DNA of 13,545 nucleotides. Source: Planctomycetota bacterium (GTDB lineage: Bacteria > Planctomycetota > Phycisphaerae > Sedimentisphaerales > Anaerobacaceae). The stretch covers positions 1 to 13,545 of the forward strand of contig JADFHU010000062.1 of assembly GCA_022567055.1 (NCBI GenBank), in the 5' to 3' direction. Every line of letters begins with the position of its first letter. The first letter of the stretch is position 1. Position numbers and translations under genes: made by a program. Of this stretch, positions 6,171 to 13,545 are shown piece by piece. Below the pieces are notes generated by a model. The model did no database searches and was not told the DNA's origin. It worked only from the letters and a program-made list of their open reading frames with translations.

Positions 6171-7514
6171 TCAAGTTGCACCAAGGTACGTGAGCCATGC
6201 GACTCGAGCGGCCATGAAGCCTATAGCGAGCACGCTCAACCAGAGAAACACGTCAAATCCTCTTGAGGGTGTCAGTGCCGGGTCGGTATTGCGATACCTG
6301 AATACCAGGGCCTGGTAAGCAACCACCAACAGGAAGATAGAATTGGCTATGCCAAGGACGATCACCAGAGCGATGGGCTTTTGCACCGCGATGTAGGAAA
6401 GACACCAGAACACAGGCATCACCCAGGCCAGGATAGTGAGCAGCCGTTTCCGGGTCGCGACGTTTGAGGAATCGCAGATGCGGGAGATCCCGAAGAAATC
6501 GACCCATAATCTGGAATGGCCCGCGAGGTTCGAGAAGGCGGTCGAGAACAACACCAAGAACGCCCCCACCATGAAAAGAGTTTCACCGCCGGTCAAGCCG
6601 ATGAAGATCTGCGACAACTGTTGTATCACATTGCCGCCATCAACCACGTCTCCCTGGGGGTGCAGCACGGCTGCGCCGAGAAAATAGAAGGACACTGTCG
6701 CCACCGTGTAGACGGCGAGCGAGACGAGGGCGTCGTACGTCATGACGCGCATCCAGCCACGAGCCCGCGCGGCCCACTCGGGAGAACCGTCCCGTGGTCC
6801 TGCCCATGCGGCATAACCCTTTTCAATGCACCAGGACGGATAGACAACGATCTCGCCCGCCGACAATCCCGTGATGCCAAAGGCTGTGAGGGCAAGGGCC
6901 CGTGCCCCTGACGGCACCTGCAGGGAAAAGCCGCCCGCGACGTCGTTCCATCCGAAAGAAAATTCGGTGCGCTGCACAGCGAATACGCAGTACAGGACGA
7001 GCGACGTAAAAAGCACGTTGAACAAGATCGCCAGAACCTCGATGTGCCGGTAGGTCCCGCGAAAGACAAGCAACGCCAGCGCGACGGCGATAGCGACAGC
7101 GACGACTTCCGTGCGCGCGTTGGGAAACCAGTACTGGGCCGCCTGTGCCGCGCCGCCCAAAACACCGCCCTGGCCAACCAGCATGCTGAGCAGATAGATG
7201 AATCCGAAACAGACCGACCAATGGAGTCCGAAAAGCCTTGTTCCCTTGCCCGCATTCCAAGCACTGAAGGATGCCTGCCCATGCGCGATCGCCTGACGGC
7301 CGTACTGCAGTTGCACTGCGACCTTGAGAAAACAGCCCAAGAGGATCACCCAGAGCACAGCGAATCCCGCCTTCGCCCCCAGCGTGGTCGTCGCAATGAG
7401 TTCGCCGGAGCCTACAACGGCCGCTGAGAGAATCAACCCTGGGCCAAGGTATTTAAGCGACGAGAAAAACCCGCGGGGGGGTTCGAGGAAAGGCTGAGTA
7501 TGATCGATTTCCAT
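6171..7514 (-). CDS. Nramp-related membrane transporter lacking the DPGN and MPH metal motifs
   Basis: The 447-aa inner-membrane protein has about 11 hydrophobic helices (starting near 22, 52, 99, 136, 158, 205, 256, 313, 358, 382 and 424), as in Nramp/LeuT-fold carriers. The first helix begins with the Nramp-like LGPGLILSAAVVGSGEL, but the metal-binding DPGN of true Nramp is replaced by GSGE (35-38). In helix 6 the usual MPH is replaced by SAGEIVVYPSW (218-228). The residues that coordinate Mn or Fe in characterised members are therefore missing, and the substrate is probably different. It is first in an operon with the Ldh_2 dehydrogenase, which hints at uptake of that enzyme's substrate or of a counter-ion; this is inference. 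The ATG at 7514 is preceded by AAGGGA, and a consensus-like promoter lies just upstream. Annotation pipelines would probably label it a divalent metal transporter. Confidence 0.85.
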   Translation of the reverse strand: MEIDHTQPFLEPPRGFFSSLKYLGPGLILSAAVVGSGELIATTTLGAKAGFAVLWVILLGCFLKVAVQLQYGRQAIAHGQASFSAWNAGKGTRLFGLHWSVCFGFIYLLSMLVGQGGVLGGAAQAAQYWFPNARTEVVAVAIAVALALLVFRGTYRHIEVLAILFNVLFTSLVLYCVFAVQRTEFSFGWNDVAGGFSLQVPSGARALALTAFGITGLSAGEIVVYPSWCIEKGYAAWAGPRDGSPEWAARARGWMRVMTYDALVSLAVYTVATVSFYFLGAAVLHPQGDVVDGGNVIQQLSQIFIGLTGGETLFMVGAFLVLFSTAFSNLAGHSRLWVDFFGISRICDSSNVATRKRLLTILAWVMPVFWCLSYIAVQKPIALVIVLGIANSIFLLVVAYQALVFRYRNTDPALTPSRGFDVFLWLSVLAIGFMAARVAWLTYLGAT

Positions 7515-7541
7515 GGACGGTCCCTTAAAACCATAGAAATG

Positions 7542-7569
7542 ATTATACCCCGAGGGAAAGGCCGATCAA
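7542..7569 (-). promoter_or_regulatory. Sigma70-type promoter for the transporter-dehydrogenase operon
   Basis: On the minus strand TTGATC (7564-7569) and a perfect TATAAT (7542-7547) are separated by 16 bp. Transcription would start near 7535, giving a leader of about 20 nt that includes the ribosome site. It is the clearest promoter in the window. No operator is recognised around it. Confidence 0.65.
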
Positions 7570-7731
7570 TGGAAAACAGGCCCAAAATCTGGCCTGATCC
7601 GACTCTGGGGGTCTATTCTGCCTCGTGGAGAAACTCAAATCCAAGTCCTTGACCAGACCATCGATATCCGGTGGGGCCCTGCAAGCCGTCAAAAATGGAG
7701 ACATACATTTCAGGATATGAATTGGCTTTTT

Positions 7732-7887
7732 CAGGTCATGAAGAGGGTCACTTGGGGGCATAGTTCCTGGTTGGAATACTCTCGTTGTTTCATCCACTAA
7801 GGCGGTCCTATTGGTGATCTTTCTGACGAGACTTTACGGGTATATTCTGCCATCGTACAGTGGTCCCGTTGGCCCTTGACAAGTACA
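7732..7887 (+). repeat. Dispersed repeat R1, copy B
   Basis: Aligns with copies A and C. It begins CAGGTCATGAAGAGGGTCACTT, nearly as in copy C, and ends TTGACAAGTACA as in copy A. It occupies much of the 424-bp gap between the transporter start and the stop of the cytochrome gene. The rest of this gap (7570-7731 and 7888-7938) shows no recognisable feature. Confidence 0.8.
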
Positions 7888-7938
7888 CCCATTCATCATT
7901 CACGATCAGGTCTAGCCGACTCTATCGGGACAGGGCGT

Positions 7939-10900
7939 TCATTCTTCCGTCGACGTTGACTTCTTCAACGACGCGAGGTAAGCCACCAAATCTCCAATCT
8001 CAACGGCTGAGAATAACTGCCCGACCGGCGGCATACTTGAGATGGAACTGACAAAACGTTCTTCGATCTTGTCTTTAGCAATGAACGCTTGACCTCCAGT
8101 CGGCGGGGAGATAAGGATTCGCTCATCGTCCTCGGCTACCAAGGTCCCCGTAAACCAGCCGTCGTCGGTTTGGAGCATGACGGTTTGGAACCCTTCAACA
8201 ATTTGGGCGCTCGGATTGATCAGCGATTCGAGTAAATACTCACGCGTGGCCCGCGCGCCTACTTCGGTGAGATCCGGGCCAATGAATCCTCCACCGGTTT
8301 CCCCTACCACATGGCAGGCGCGACACCGCAGGCTCAAATTCGTATGAAACAGGACGCGACCCCGTTCAGCGTCGCCGCCAAGGACAGCCTTACGATAATT
8401 GGCCAGGGGATCAAGAGGGGCCACCACCGGCTCGGTCTGCCGGGGTGTCACTTTGCCGTCCTCCGCATCGACGAGTTCCGCTGTGGTCCAGGGATATTGA
8501 CGGCTCGCGGACGCTGAACGCACTCTGGCCACCAGCCGCGCATCGATGGGCTCGCCCCAGTTTCCCCAGGCACGCCGCACATAGGTCAAGACTGCGGCCA
8601 TGTGTTCATTGTTCATCCCCGGAGAACTTCCCAGCCCGGGCATGACCATGTTCCAGGTTTGGCCGTGTACATCCAAGGGCCCGGCCAGGCCGTGGAGCGC
8701 TATTCGTACCAGACGCCGCGGTGGACCATTGACCCACTCCGACTCGACGAGCGAGGGTGCTCTTCCCTCCTGCCCTTGCCCATCCCGATCGTGACAAGCA
8801 AAACAGCTTGCCGCGTACGCCGCCTGGCCCTGCGCAAACCGTTGCGCTTCCTCGGGCGTCAGGGGACGTGATTCAGGTTTTACGGCGCGAGCTGTGGTGT
8901 CTCCGGGCCAGGTGATGACTCGTAATAGTTTGTCGAGCTGCTGCTTTTGCTTCAGATTCGCAGTATTGTTAGGTCCGACGAAGAGTGACGGGCGATGCGG
9001 TAATCGGATTGGTTTGGGCCATTTGCGACGACTGAGGTGGGCGCTATGAATGCCTTCGATGAGTGCATCACTGAGCAAGGGCCGCCGGGACAGTTGTTCG
9101 GTGACCATGTCCAACAAACTGGCGACCCGATTGGGATGACTTTCATTAAAGACGGCCATGGCCAGCATGGTGTAGAGCTCGGTGGGCGCCCGGGAATGCT
9201 GCTGAGCCACAGGATCGGTCAGCAGACGTTGGAGAAACTCAAGTTCTCGCGATTCCAACCCGCTGACCGCTGCAGCGTAGTACAGAGTCTCCCGGTGCTG
9301 CAACACAATCTTAGCCGTCAACGCCTCCGCGCGGTCACTACGAAATGCTCCGAGGGTCATGAGCAACTGGAGGCGAACCACGGGTCGTTCATCAGCGAAA
9401 GCAGCGCTAATGCGGTCAAGTGCCACATCTCCCATAGTGTTGAACCGTGCGGCCAGACGAATGGCTGCGGCGCGGACCATGGCATCCTCGTCCCCTATCA
9501 CCAGATCGACGATCGCCCAATCCAATTGGCCCATGCCTTCCAGTGTCCACAGTGCGTGCAATCGTCCAAATGGGCTGTCACCGCTTGTCGCCAGCCTTCG
9601 CAACGCCTCGGTTTGATCGATCGCCTTAGCGTCGACCAATAGGCGCTGTGCCGTATCACGCCACCATCCATTTGGATGAGAAAGATGCCGGACCCATTGC
9701 TCAGGTCCCTGCTGGGACATCTTCGGCACTTCCCCCAACGGCTTGCCTTCCCAGCGGATACGATAGATGCGGCCCCATCCCACGGGATCTTCCAGATCTT
9801 GTTTCTCGATGTACCTTCGCATGTAAGGCATGAGGAAAACGACGTGCTCTATGATGCCCTTATACATATCGCAGACATAAACGGCTCCATCGGGGCCCGT
9901 GCGGCTGTTGACGGGCCGAAAGCGTTCGTCTGTGGAAGCGACCCATTCTAGCTTCTCCTGCTCGAAATAGTTCCGCACCGAGATATTCACGCCGTCCCCG
10001 CCCAGTTCGCTCAAACGAATGAGGTTCCCTCCTGATTCTGGGATAACGGCACATCCGTAGTATTTGGGAGGAAATTGATCACCGCGATAAATCGAGGGTC
10101 CAGCGGCGATGGTAAACGTACGTAACGTTCCATCCTCACGCAGTTCGTTCCCGCCCAATGTGATTCCCGGGGCAACGCGAATCGGATGGATTTCCTTAGA
10201 ATCGGCTCCGATCCCCGTATTCATGCCATAGAAATCTCGGCCGCCATCCAGTCTCTGTTGAAAGTGCCTGTTGCGAAGGATGAACTCGGAGGGCACCAGG
10301 TCTGCGTGCAGGGGCCTGTTTTCATAACAGTAGTATAGGCGACCGTAATCATCTTGGGTGATTCCCCACTGTCCGCGGCGTGCGGTCTTCTCCTCAATCA
10401 GCTTGCCGTCAATGAACTTATGCCGAACGCTTGAATCGGCGTTATACATCCAGTTGTCTATGGCACGAAATAAGCCGTTATCAGTATGCTGTGGATTTCC
10501 CGGCCTGCCGAATTGACCCACCAATCGTTTTGTATCGCACCGGAGATCCCCGTCCGTATCCTGACAGTACCATAGATGGGGTGGTTCCTGGACCAGCACG
10601 CCTCCCTGGACAAACTGTACGGTCCTCGCCATGACCAGCCCGCCAAGGAATACGGTCGACTTATCCATGAAGGTATCGCCATTGGTGTCTTCCAGTACAA
10701 CGATCTGGCCGATCGGATCCCCTTCACCCTTTCCTTCCATATCCCGCATGTAGCCACGCATTTCTACCACCCATATGCGACCATCGGCATCAAACTCAAA
10801 CTGCACGGGATCCACGACCAGCGGTTCGGCGGCCACACATTCGATCCGAAAACCAGGCGCGGTTCTAAATGACTCAAGTGCCTGCTCACGATTCAACGGC

Positions 10901-11082
10901 GGAGAGGGCGGGATTTCGATCCGCTTCCACAGCTCTTCCGCCTTAAATGGCTCATAGATCATGAGCGATTGTTCACGGTGGGTGATTCTCCGTTCCTTAG
11001 GAACGGATTGGGCCCATGCCGATCCGGTCATGATACAGCAGAAGAGCAAGAGACAAGAATTGTACAACCGTATTTGACACAT
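7939..11082 (-). CDS. PVC-type dehydrogenase propeller with HEAT-like repeats and two cytochrome c domains
   Basis: The 1047-aa exported protein probably oxidises a small organic substrate and passes electrons to its own c-type hemes in the periplasm. In order: signal peptide (1-25, GSAWA/QS); a six-bladed-propeller dehydrogenase of the Pirellula/Verrucomicrobium type (about 80-445), with motifs such as FDADGRIWVVEMRGY, RTGPDGAVYVCDMYKG and WGRIYRIRW; HEAT-like helical repeats (about 460-685); a first heme domain with CFACH at 760-764 and a possible Met ligand in VMPGLG (M814); and a second, PVC-type heme domain with CRACH at 920-924 and MPPVG near 1017. Three ATGs are in tandem at 11088, 11085 and 11082; the last has the best spacing to GGAG and is used here. 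The frame is open for 55 codons upstream of these ATGs without a signal peptide, which is not credible as coding. The next gene upstream is 202 bp away on the same strand. Substrate unknown. Confidence 0.93.
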   Translation of the reverse strand: MCQIRLYNSCLLLFCCIMTGSAWAQSVPKERRITHREQSLMIYEPFKAEELWKRIEIPPSPPLNREQALESFRTAPGFRIECVAAEPLVVDPVQFEFDADGRIWVVEMRGYMRDMEGKGEGDPIGQIVVLEDTNGDTFMDKSTVFLGGLVMARTVQFVQGGVLVQEPPHLWYCQDTDGDLRCDTKRLVGQFGRPGNPQHTDNGLFRAIDNWMYNADSSVRHKFIDGKLIEEKTARRGQWGITQDDYGRLYYCYENRPLHADLVPSEFILRNRHFQQRLDGGRDFYGMNTGIGADSKEIHPIRVAPGITLGGNELREDGTLRTFTIAAGPSIYRGDQFPPKYYGCAVIPESGGNLIRLSELGGDGVNISVRNYFEQEKLEWVASTDERFRPVNSRTGPDGAVYVCDMYKGIIEHVVFLMPYMRRYIEKQDLEDPVGWGRIYRIRWEGKPLGEVPKMSQQGPEQWVRHLSHPNGWWRDTAQRLLVDAKAIDQTEALRRLATSGDSPFGRLHALWTLEGMGQLDWAIVDLVIGDEDAMVRAAAIRLAARFNTMGDVALDRISAAFADERPVVRLQLLMTLGAFRSDRAEALTAKIVLQHRETLYYAAAVSGLESRELEFLQRLLTDPVAQQHSRAPTELYTMLAMAVFNESHPNRVASLLDMVTEQLSRRPLLSDALIEGIHSAHLSRRKWPKPIRLPHRPSLFVGPNNTANLKQKQQLDKLLRVITWPGDTTARAVKPESRPLTPEEAQRFAQGQAAYAASCFACHDRDGQGQEGRAPSLVESEWVNGPPRRLVRIALHGLAGPLDVHGQTWNMVMPGLGSSPGMNNEHMAAVLTYVRRAWGNWGEPIDARLVARVRSASASRQYPWTTAELVDAEDGKVTPRQTEPVVAPLDPLANYRKAVLGGDAERGRVLFHTNLSLRCRACHVVGETGGGFIGPDLTEVGARATREYLLESLINPSAQIVEGFQTVMLQTDDGWFTGTLVAEDDERILISPPTGGQAFIAKDKIEERFVSSISSMPPVGQLFSAVEIGDLVAYLASLKKSTSTEE

Positions 11083-11126
11083 CATCATTCTCCGAGAGGG
11101 TCTACTCAAATTGGAATACCGCGGTA

Positions 11127-11198
11127 GACAACAGTCCAAGCCGAACGCGGTGACATTGTAGCGGATTATCCGGTGTATCCCTAGGTCAGACTGTTGTC
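11127..11198. promoter_or_regulatory. 10-bp inverted repeat in the leader of the cytochrome gene
   Basis: GACAACAGTC at 11127-11136 and its perfect reverse complement at 11189-11198 are separated by 52 nt, 45 bp upstream of the start codon. Between them on the minus strand is a TACAAT (11154-11159) that could serve as a -10 element, without a good -35. The arrangement could be a looped operator or an mRNA hairpin, or it could be chance. Confidence 0.3.
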
Positions 11199-11284
11199 GA
11201 ACAAATCTAGGCGCATGGCTCTTGGGGGCTCCTCGAAATCTCCCGAACGCCACAGTTCAACAAACGCTGTATCGGCCAGCCAAA

Positions 11285-12619
11285 TCACTTGAGATGCCGG
11301 TCGAGCCATTGGGTGGCTTCCTGTTGAATTTGAAGATCATAGCAGTGAACTTTTGGAGGATTATAAGCCCTGAATCTTTCCGGATATCCGGCCCATTCAT
11401 AAGCCTTTTGAATCTGTCGATTAGCCTCCTTGACGGCTTCGGGTGGGAAGAGCCTATCGCGCGTGCCCACAATCACCATCGAGGCGCACGGCGCCGACAT
11501 GGCAATCAGATCAGGGATATCGATTCGATCCCATACACCGGGCAGCATGGTGAATGTCCCGCATGCCCCCTCCACGTTGTAAATCTGCTGATAGTCTCCC
11601 GTTGTCATCCATCCAACGCTGACAGCCGCCTTAATCCTGGAATCCAGAGCAACCAACATGTCCGTACGCCACCCTCCTCCGGATAACCCCGTGCACCCAA
11701 TCCGCTTGGGATCGACCTCCGGTCTGCTCAAAAGATAATCCACGCAGCGACTGTCGTCACCAAAGTTGATACCGGCCCAAGTGGTCCCGGCCCAATTGAG
11801 CTGACGCATACCCAGGTAGAGCAAGCCTCGTGTTTTCCCGTCCATGTCCTTATACTCCGCTTCGGACAGCGTGAAGGGATCCAGGTCATCGGGAATGCCG
11901 TGGATCCCCCTGGGCGAACGCTCACCAAAGTGATAGTTGTCAATCGTGAGGACCGCATAGCCGCTCTTAGCCAGTTCTTCCGCCAGATATTTGCCATCAT
12001 AGTAGCTTGCTCTATGGCGTTGTAGTACCGGATGGTCTCGACCGGTGTTCACAATACGTTCCTTGCCAAAAAGCATGGGTCCTCCCCAGGCATGGAATAC
12101 CACCAAGCCGGGCAGGGGAAGCTGTGCGTTTTTGGGCATGAGAAAATATCCCTTGACGCGAAACCAGGGAGCGGTGTCAAACGTGACCAGCTCTCGTATG
12201 ATCTCATCGGTTTCTTCACGCCTGAGTACCTCGGCGTTGAGATCAAGGGGGCCCTGGTCATAGTGCAATCCGGTGCGCAGGCAATGGCGTGCCTGCTGTT
12301 GCCACTGCTGGTAGCTCTGGTCGGGTTTGGCCTCATGATAGTATTCGGAATTGAGATCCAAAGCCCGGTGGTCCCGAATACCACGAATGAGTTTCTCCAT
12401 ACTGCCATACAATCTTAACGGTTGGCGTTCAATTCGAAGATCGCCGGTATTGGGTCTGGCCTTGGGGTGTTCTTGCAGGATACCTTTCTCTTTTGCCCCT
12501 ACGTTCGAACACCACACGAGTGTCACACTCAGACAAAGTAACAGACCCACCTTCCATCGTCTCAATTCATGAATCTCACACATTGGACACCTGTCATTTG
12601 AAAACATTGAATTCAACAT
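11285..12619 (-). CDS. Secreted alpha/beta hydrolase (acetylxylan esterase / dienelactone hydrolase-like)
   Basis: The 444-aa product is an exported serine hydrolase, probably an esterase acting on carbohydrate or plant-derived esters. A hydrophobic signal segment (VGLLLCLSVTLVW) follows a long N-terminal region. The catalytic triad is visible: Ser313 in the nucleophile elbow GLSGGG, Asp388 in GTRDRLFP and His425 in PKVHCYD. PGLVVFHAWGG upstream supplies the oxyanion region. ATG 12619 has AAGGA five bases upstream; ATG 12583, with AGGTG four bases upstream, would give a more typical signal peptide (MCEIHELRRWK then the hydrophobic core) and is a real alternative. The frame is open further to a TTG at 12676, but this lies in repeat R2. 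It precedes the cytochrome gene on the same strand with a 202-bp gap, so co-transcription is possible but unproven. Confidence 0.9.
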   Translation of the reverse strand: MLNSMFSNDRCPMCEIHELRRWKVGLLLCLSVTLVWCSNVGAKEKGILQEHPKARPNTGDLRIERQPLRLYGSMEKLIRGIRDHRALDLNSEYYHEAKPDQSYQQWQQQARHCLRTGLHYDQGPLDLNAEVLRREETDEIIRELVTFDTAPWFRVKGYFLMPKNAQLPLPGLVVFHAWGGPMLFGKERIVNTGRDHPVLQRHRASYYDGKYLAEELAKSGYAVLTIDNYHFGERSPRGIHGIPDDLDPFTLSEAEYKDMDGKTRGLLYLGMRQLNWAGTTWAGINFGDDSRCVDYLLSRPEVDPKRIGCTGLSGGGWRTDMLVALDSRIKAAVSVGWMTTGDYQQIYNVEGACGTFTMLPGVWDRIDIPDLIAMSAPCASMVIVGTRDRLFPPEAVKEANRQIQKAYEWAGYPERFRAYNPPKVHCYDLQIQQEATQWLDRHLK

Positions 12620-12631
12620 GATGGTCCTTGA

Positions 12632-12769
12632 CCTTGTCCCTATTCTACTCAACAATTCGAACTTAATAGATTCCAACGGCTTATGGATGCTTCCTGAATA
12701 TCGATTGAGCCTGGATTCTATGAGAATATTCGGGGGAAAACAATATCGGAAATCCCTAGCAGATTCATC
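12632..12769. repeat. Dispersed repeat R2, copy 2
   Basis: Aligns with copy 1 at 2003-2131 along its length. Its left edge is about a dozen bases from the ATG of the leftward hydrolase, so the promoter of that gene must lie within or beyond the repeat. Orientation relative to the downstream gene is the same as for copy 1 and the sulfatase. On the minus strand there are AT-rich stretches (AGTAGAAT, GAATATTC) but no properly spaced sigma70 pair was found. Confidence 0.75.
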
Positions 12770-12803
12770 TTTTTGCGTCTAAAGCTGATTCTCAGGAGCA
12801 AAC

Positions 12804-12935
12804 ATGACATCGTTATTGAAATCCTTGCTTTCCGTCAACAATTGGCAGTTCAGCAACGCAGCATATTCAGGTCATAAAGAGGGTCACTTGAGGCATAGTT
12901 CCCGGTTAGAAAACTGTTGTCGTTTCATCAACTAA
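12804..12935 (+). other. Possible truncated small ORF running into repeat R1
   Basis: ATG 12804 has AGGAG five bases upstream, a strong ribosome site, and starts MTSLLKSLLSVNNWQFSNAAYS. After about 21 codons the frame crosses into R1 copy C and stops at 12933-12935. The first part may be the beginning of a gene cut off by R1. The bases coding FSNAA here (12848-12863) are identical to 4848-4863. No family is recognised. Confidence 0.25.
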
Positions 12936-13009
12936 GGCGGCCCTATTAGTGATCTTTAGGAAGAGACTTTGCGGGTATATTCTGCATTCGTACTGTGATC
13001 CAATTGGCG
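12868..13009 (+). repeat. Dispersed repeat R1, copy C
   Basis: Aligns with copies A and B from CAGGTCAT to CCAATTGGC. It lacks the TTGACAAGTACA end of A and B, so either it is truncated on the right or that end is not part of the core unit. Confidence 0.78.
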
Positions 13010-13030
13010 TCCGAGAATTATAGTCCGTTC

Positions 13031-13076
13031 CGGATGAACAAAAGTGGTCAACGACCACATTTTGTGGATGGATCCG
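13031..13076. repeat. Imperfect hairpin, GTGGTC-AAC-GACCAC core
   Basis: A perfect 6-bp stem (13044-13049 with 13053-13058) with a 3-nt loop is extended by AAA/TTT and by CGGAT/ATCCG after unpaired bases. A short T-run follows on the plus strand. It could be a weak terminator or part of another small palindromic element. No gene ends next to it, so a terminator role is not supported by context. Confidence 0.4.
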
Positions 13077-13122
13077 AAAGCTAATGAAAGTCAAATGCGG
13101 TGATTTAATATCACTGCAAGCT

Positions 13123-13310
13123 CTTAGGGACCGGCAAGAAATAACTTGGACTTTTGCATGCCCAATTGCACCCCATCTTGGATCGCTTCTCAATCGCAAA
13201 ATCCGCGACGTAGAACAGCTACGCCTGTGGTTTCGCTCAATCGGGCGCGACCCAATATGGGGCACACTTGGACCCCAAAATGTCCAACTTATTTCTTGCC
13301 GATCCCTTAG
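13123..13310. repeat. Palindromic element P, copy 2 (188 bp, complete)
   Basis: The outer arms 13123-13151 and 13282-13310 pair at 26 of 29 positions by hand count. Inner arms continue to match imperfectly (CCCCAT/ATGGGG, TCGC/GCGA, TCAATCGC region with GCTCAATCG) down to a CGTAG/CTACG stem (13209-13213 and 13219-13223) whose 5-nt loop lies at the exact centre. The whole unit would fold into one long hairpin. It aligns with copy 1 in both arms and at the centre. A 94-codon plus-strand frame at 13084-13368 crosses it but is explained by the palindrome. Confidence 0.8.
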
Positions 13311-13413
13311 TCCAGTCGATGTTAGAGAATTCTGTGAACGCTGGCAATCAAGTGACTTCTTGAGGTAGAACGTCAGCTACGACAGCTTATATCGTGATAC
13401 AGGTGCAACGTGA

Positions 13414-13545
13414 AAAGAATATCAAACAGACCAACGGATTTGGGAATCCGCAGCTCTGCCATTCTTCTCGGTCGTCTGGGTTCTGTTCTTCAGGAATCAA
13501 GGCTACAACTACACCAATCGTATTGCATGGACCTTGTTCGTGATT
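13414..13545 (+). pseudogene. N-terminally broken or partial membrane-protein frame at the window edge
   Basis: From an in-frame TGA (13411-13413) to the end of the window, one frame is open for 44 codons and reads as a membrane protein: a hydrophobic helix ALPFFSVVWVLFF, then RNQGYNYTNRIAWTLFVI entering a second hydrophobic stretch. No ATG, GTG or TTG lies at a sensible position before the helix. The gene has therefore either lost its start to the repeats on its left, has a frameshift, or is only apparent. The family is not recognised. Confidence 0.35.

Noticed and set aside
13084..13368. 94-codon plus-strand frame and the 119-codon minus-strand frame at 12906-13265
   Set aside because: Both cross the repeats R1 and P; their resemblance to each other (ISCRSL in both) is produced by the palindrome.
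13430..13460. tRNA-Gly(CCC)-like anticodon arm on the minus strand (GGCAGAGC then GGATTCCCAAATCC)
   Set aside because: The loop size is wrong for a tRNA, and no T-arm or acceptor stem is found around it.
1..13545. CRISPR array or defence system
   Set aside because: No regularly spaced short repeats and no cas, toxin-antitoxin or restriction genes were seen; the repeats present are dispersed singles.

Overview
The window looks like accessory chromosome from a Gram-negative environmental bacterium of the Planctomycetota/PVC type; Poribacteria, Acidobacteriota or a related candidate phylum is also possible. The main pointers are a very large secreted protein that joins a Pirellula/Verrucomicrobium-type dehydrogenase propeller, HEAT-like repeats and two CxxCH heme domains, plus a formylglycine-type sulfatase and a secreted alpha/beta hydrolase. 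No phage, plasmid, rRNA, tRNA or CRISPR feature is visible.

Layout from left to right: a 248-bp palindromic non-coding element (64-311); a leftward secreted sulfatase (332-1825); about 845 bp without a gene, holding a 3' gene-tail fragment, copy 1 of dispersed repeat R2 and an isolated end of the palindromic element; a rightward secreted glycerophosphodiester phosphodiesterase (2671-3612); a transposase scar fused to copy A of dispersed repeat R1; a rightward secreted protein of unknown function (3945-4841); a possible small ORF and an orphan translation start; a leftward two-gene operon of an Nramp-like transporter and an Ldh_2-family dehydrogenase (7514 to 5084) with a good sigma70 promoter; R1 copy B; the leftward PVC-type dehydrogenase/cytochrome c (11082-7939); a leftward secreted hydrolase (12619-11285); then about 0.9 kb of packed repeats (R2 copy 2, R1 copy C, a hairpin, a second 188-bp palindromic element) and a broken membrane-protein frame at the right edge.

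Five of the seven solid genes carry N-terminal signal peptides and code for hydrolases, a cytochrome-linked dehydrogenase or an exported unknown. This fits periplasmic breakdown of sulfated or esterified organic matter and glycerophosphodiesters, with electrons passed to c-type heme. The transporter-dehydrogenase pair would act at the inner membrane and in the cytoplasm on a small hydroxy-acid-like substrate. These functional links are inference; no shared pathway is proven.

The most notable signal is the non-coding DNA. There are three separate families of undescribed dispersed repeats. The palindromic family has the clearest structure: two full copies whose lengths agree once a 60-nt insertion is removed, a 5-bp stem with a 5-nt loop at the exact centre of each, and a third copy of one terminus elsewhere.
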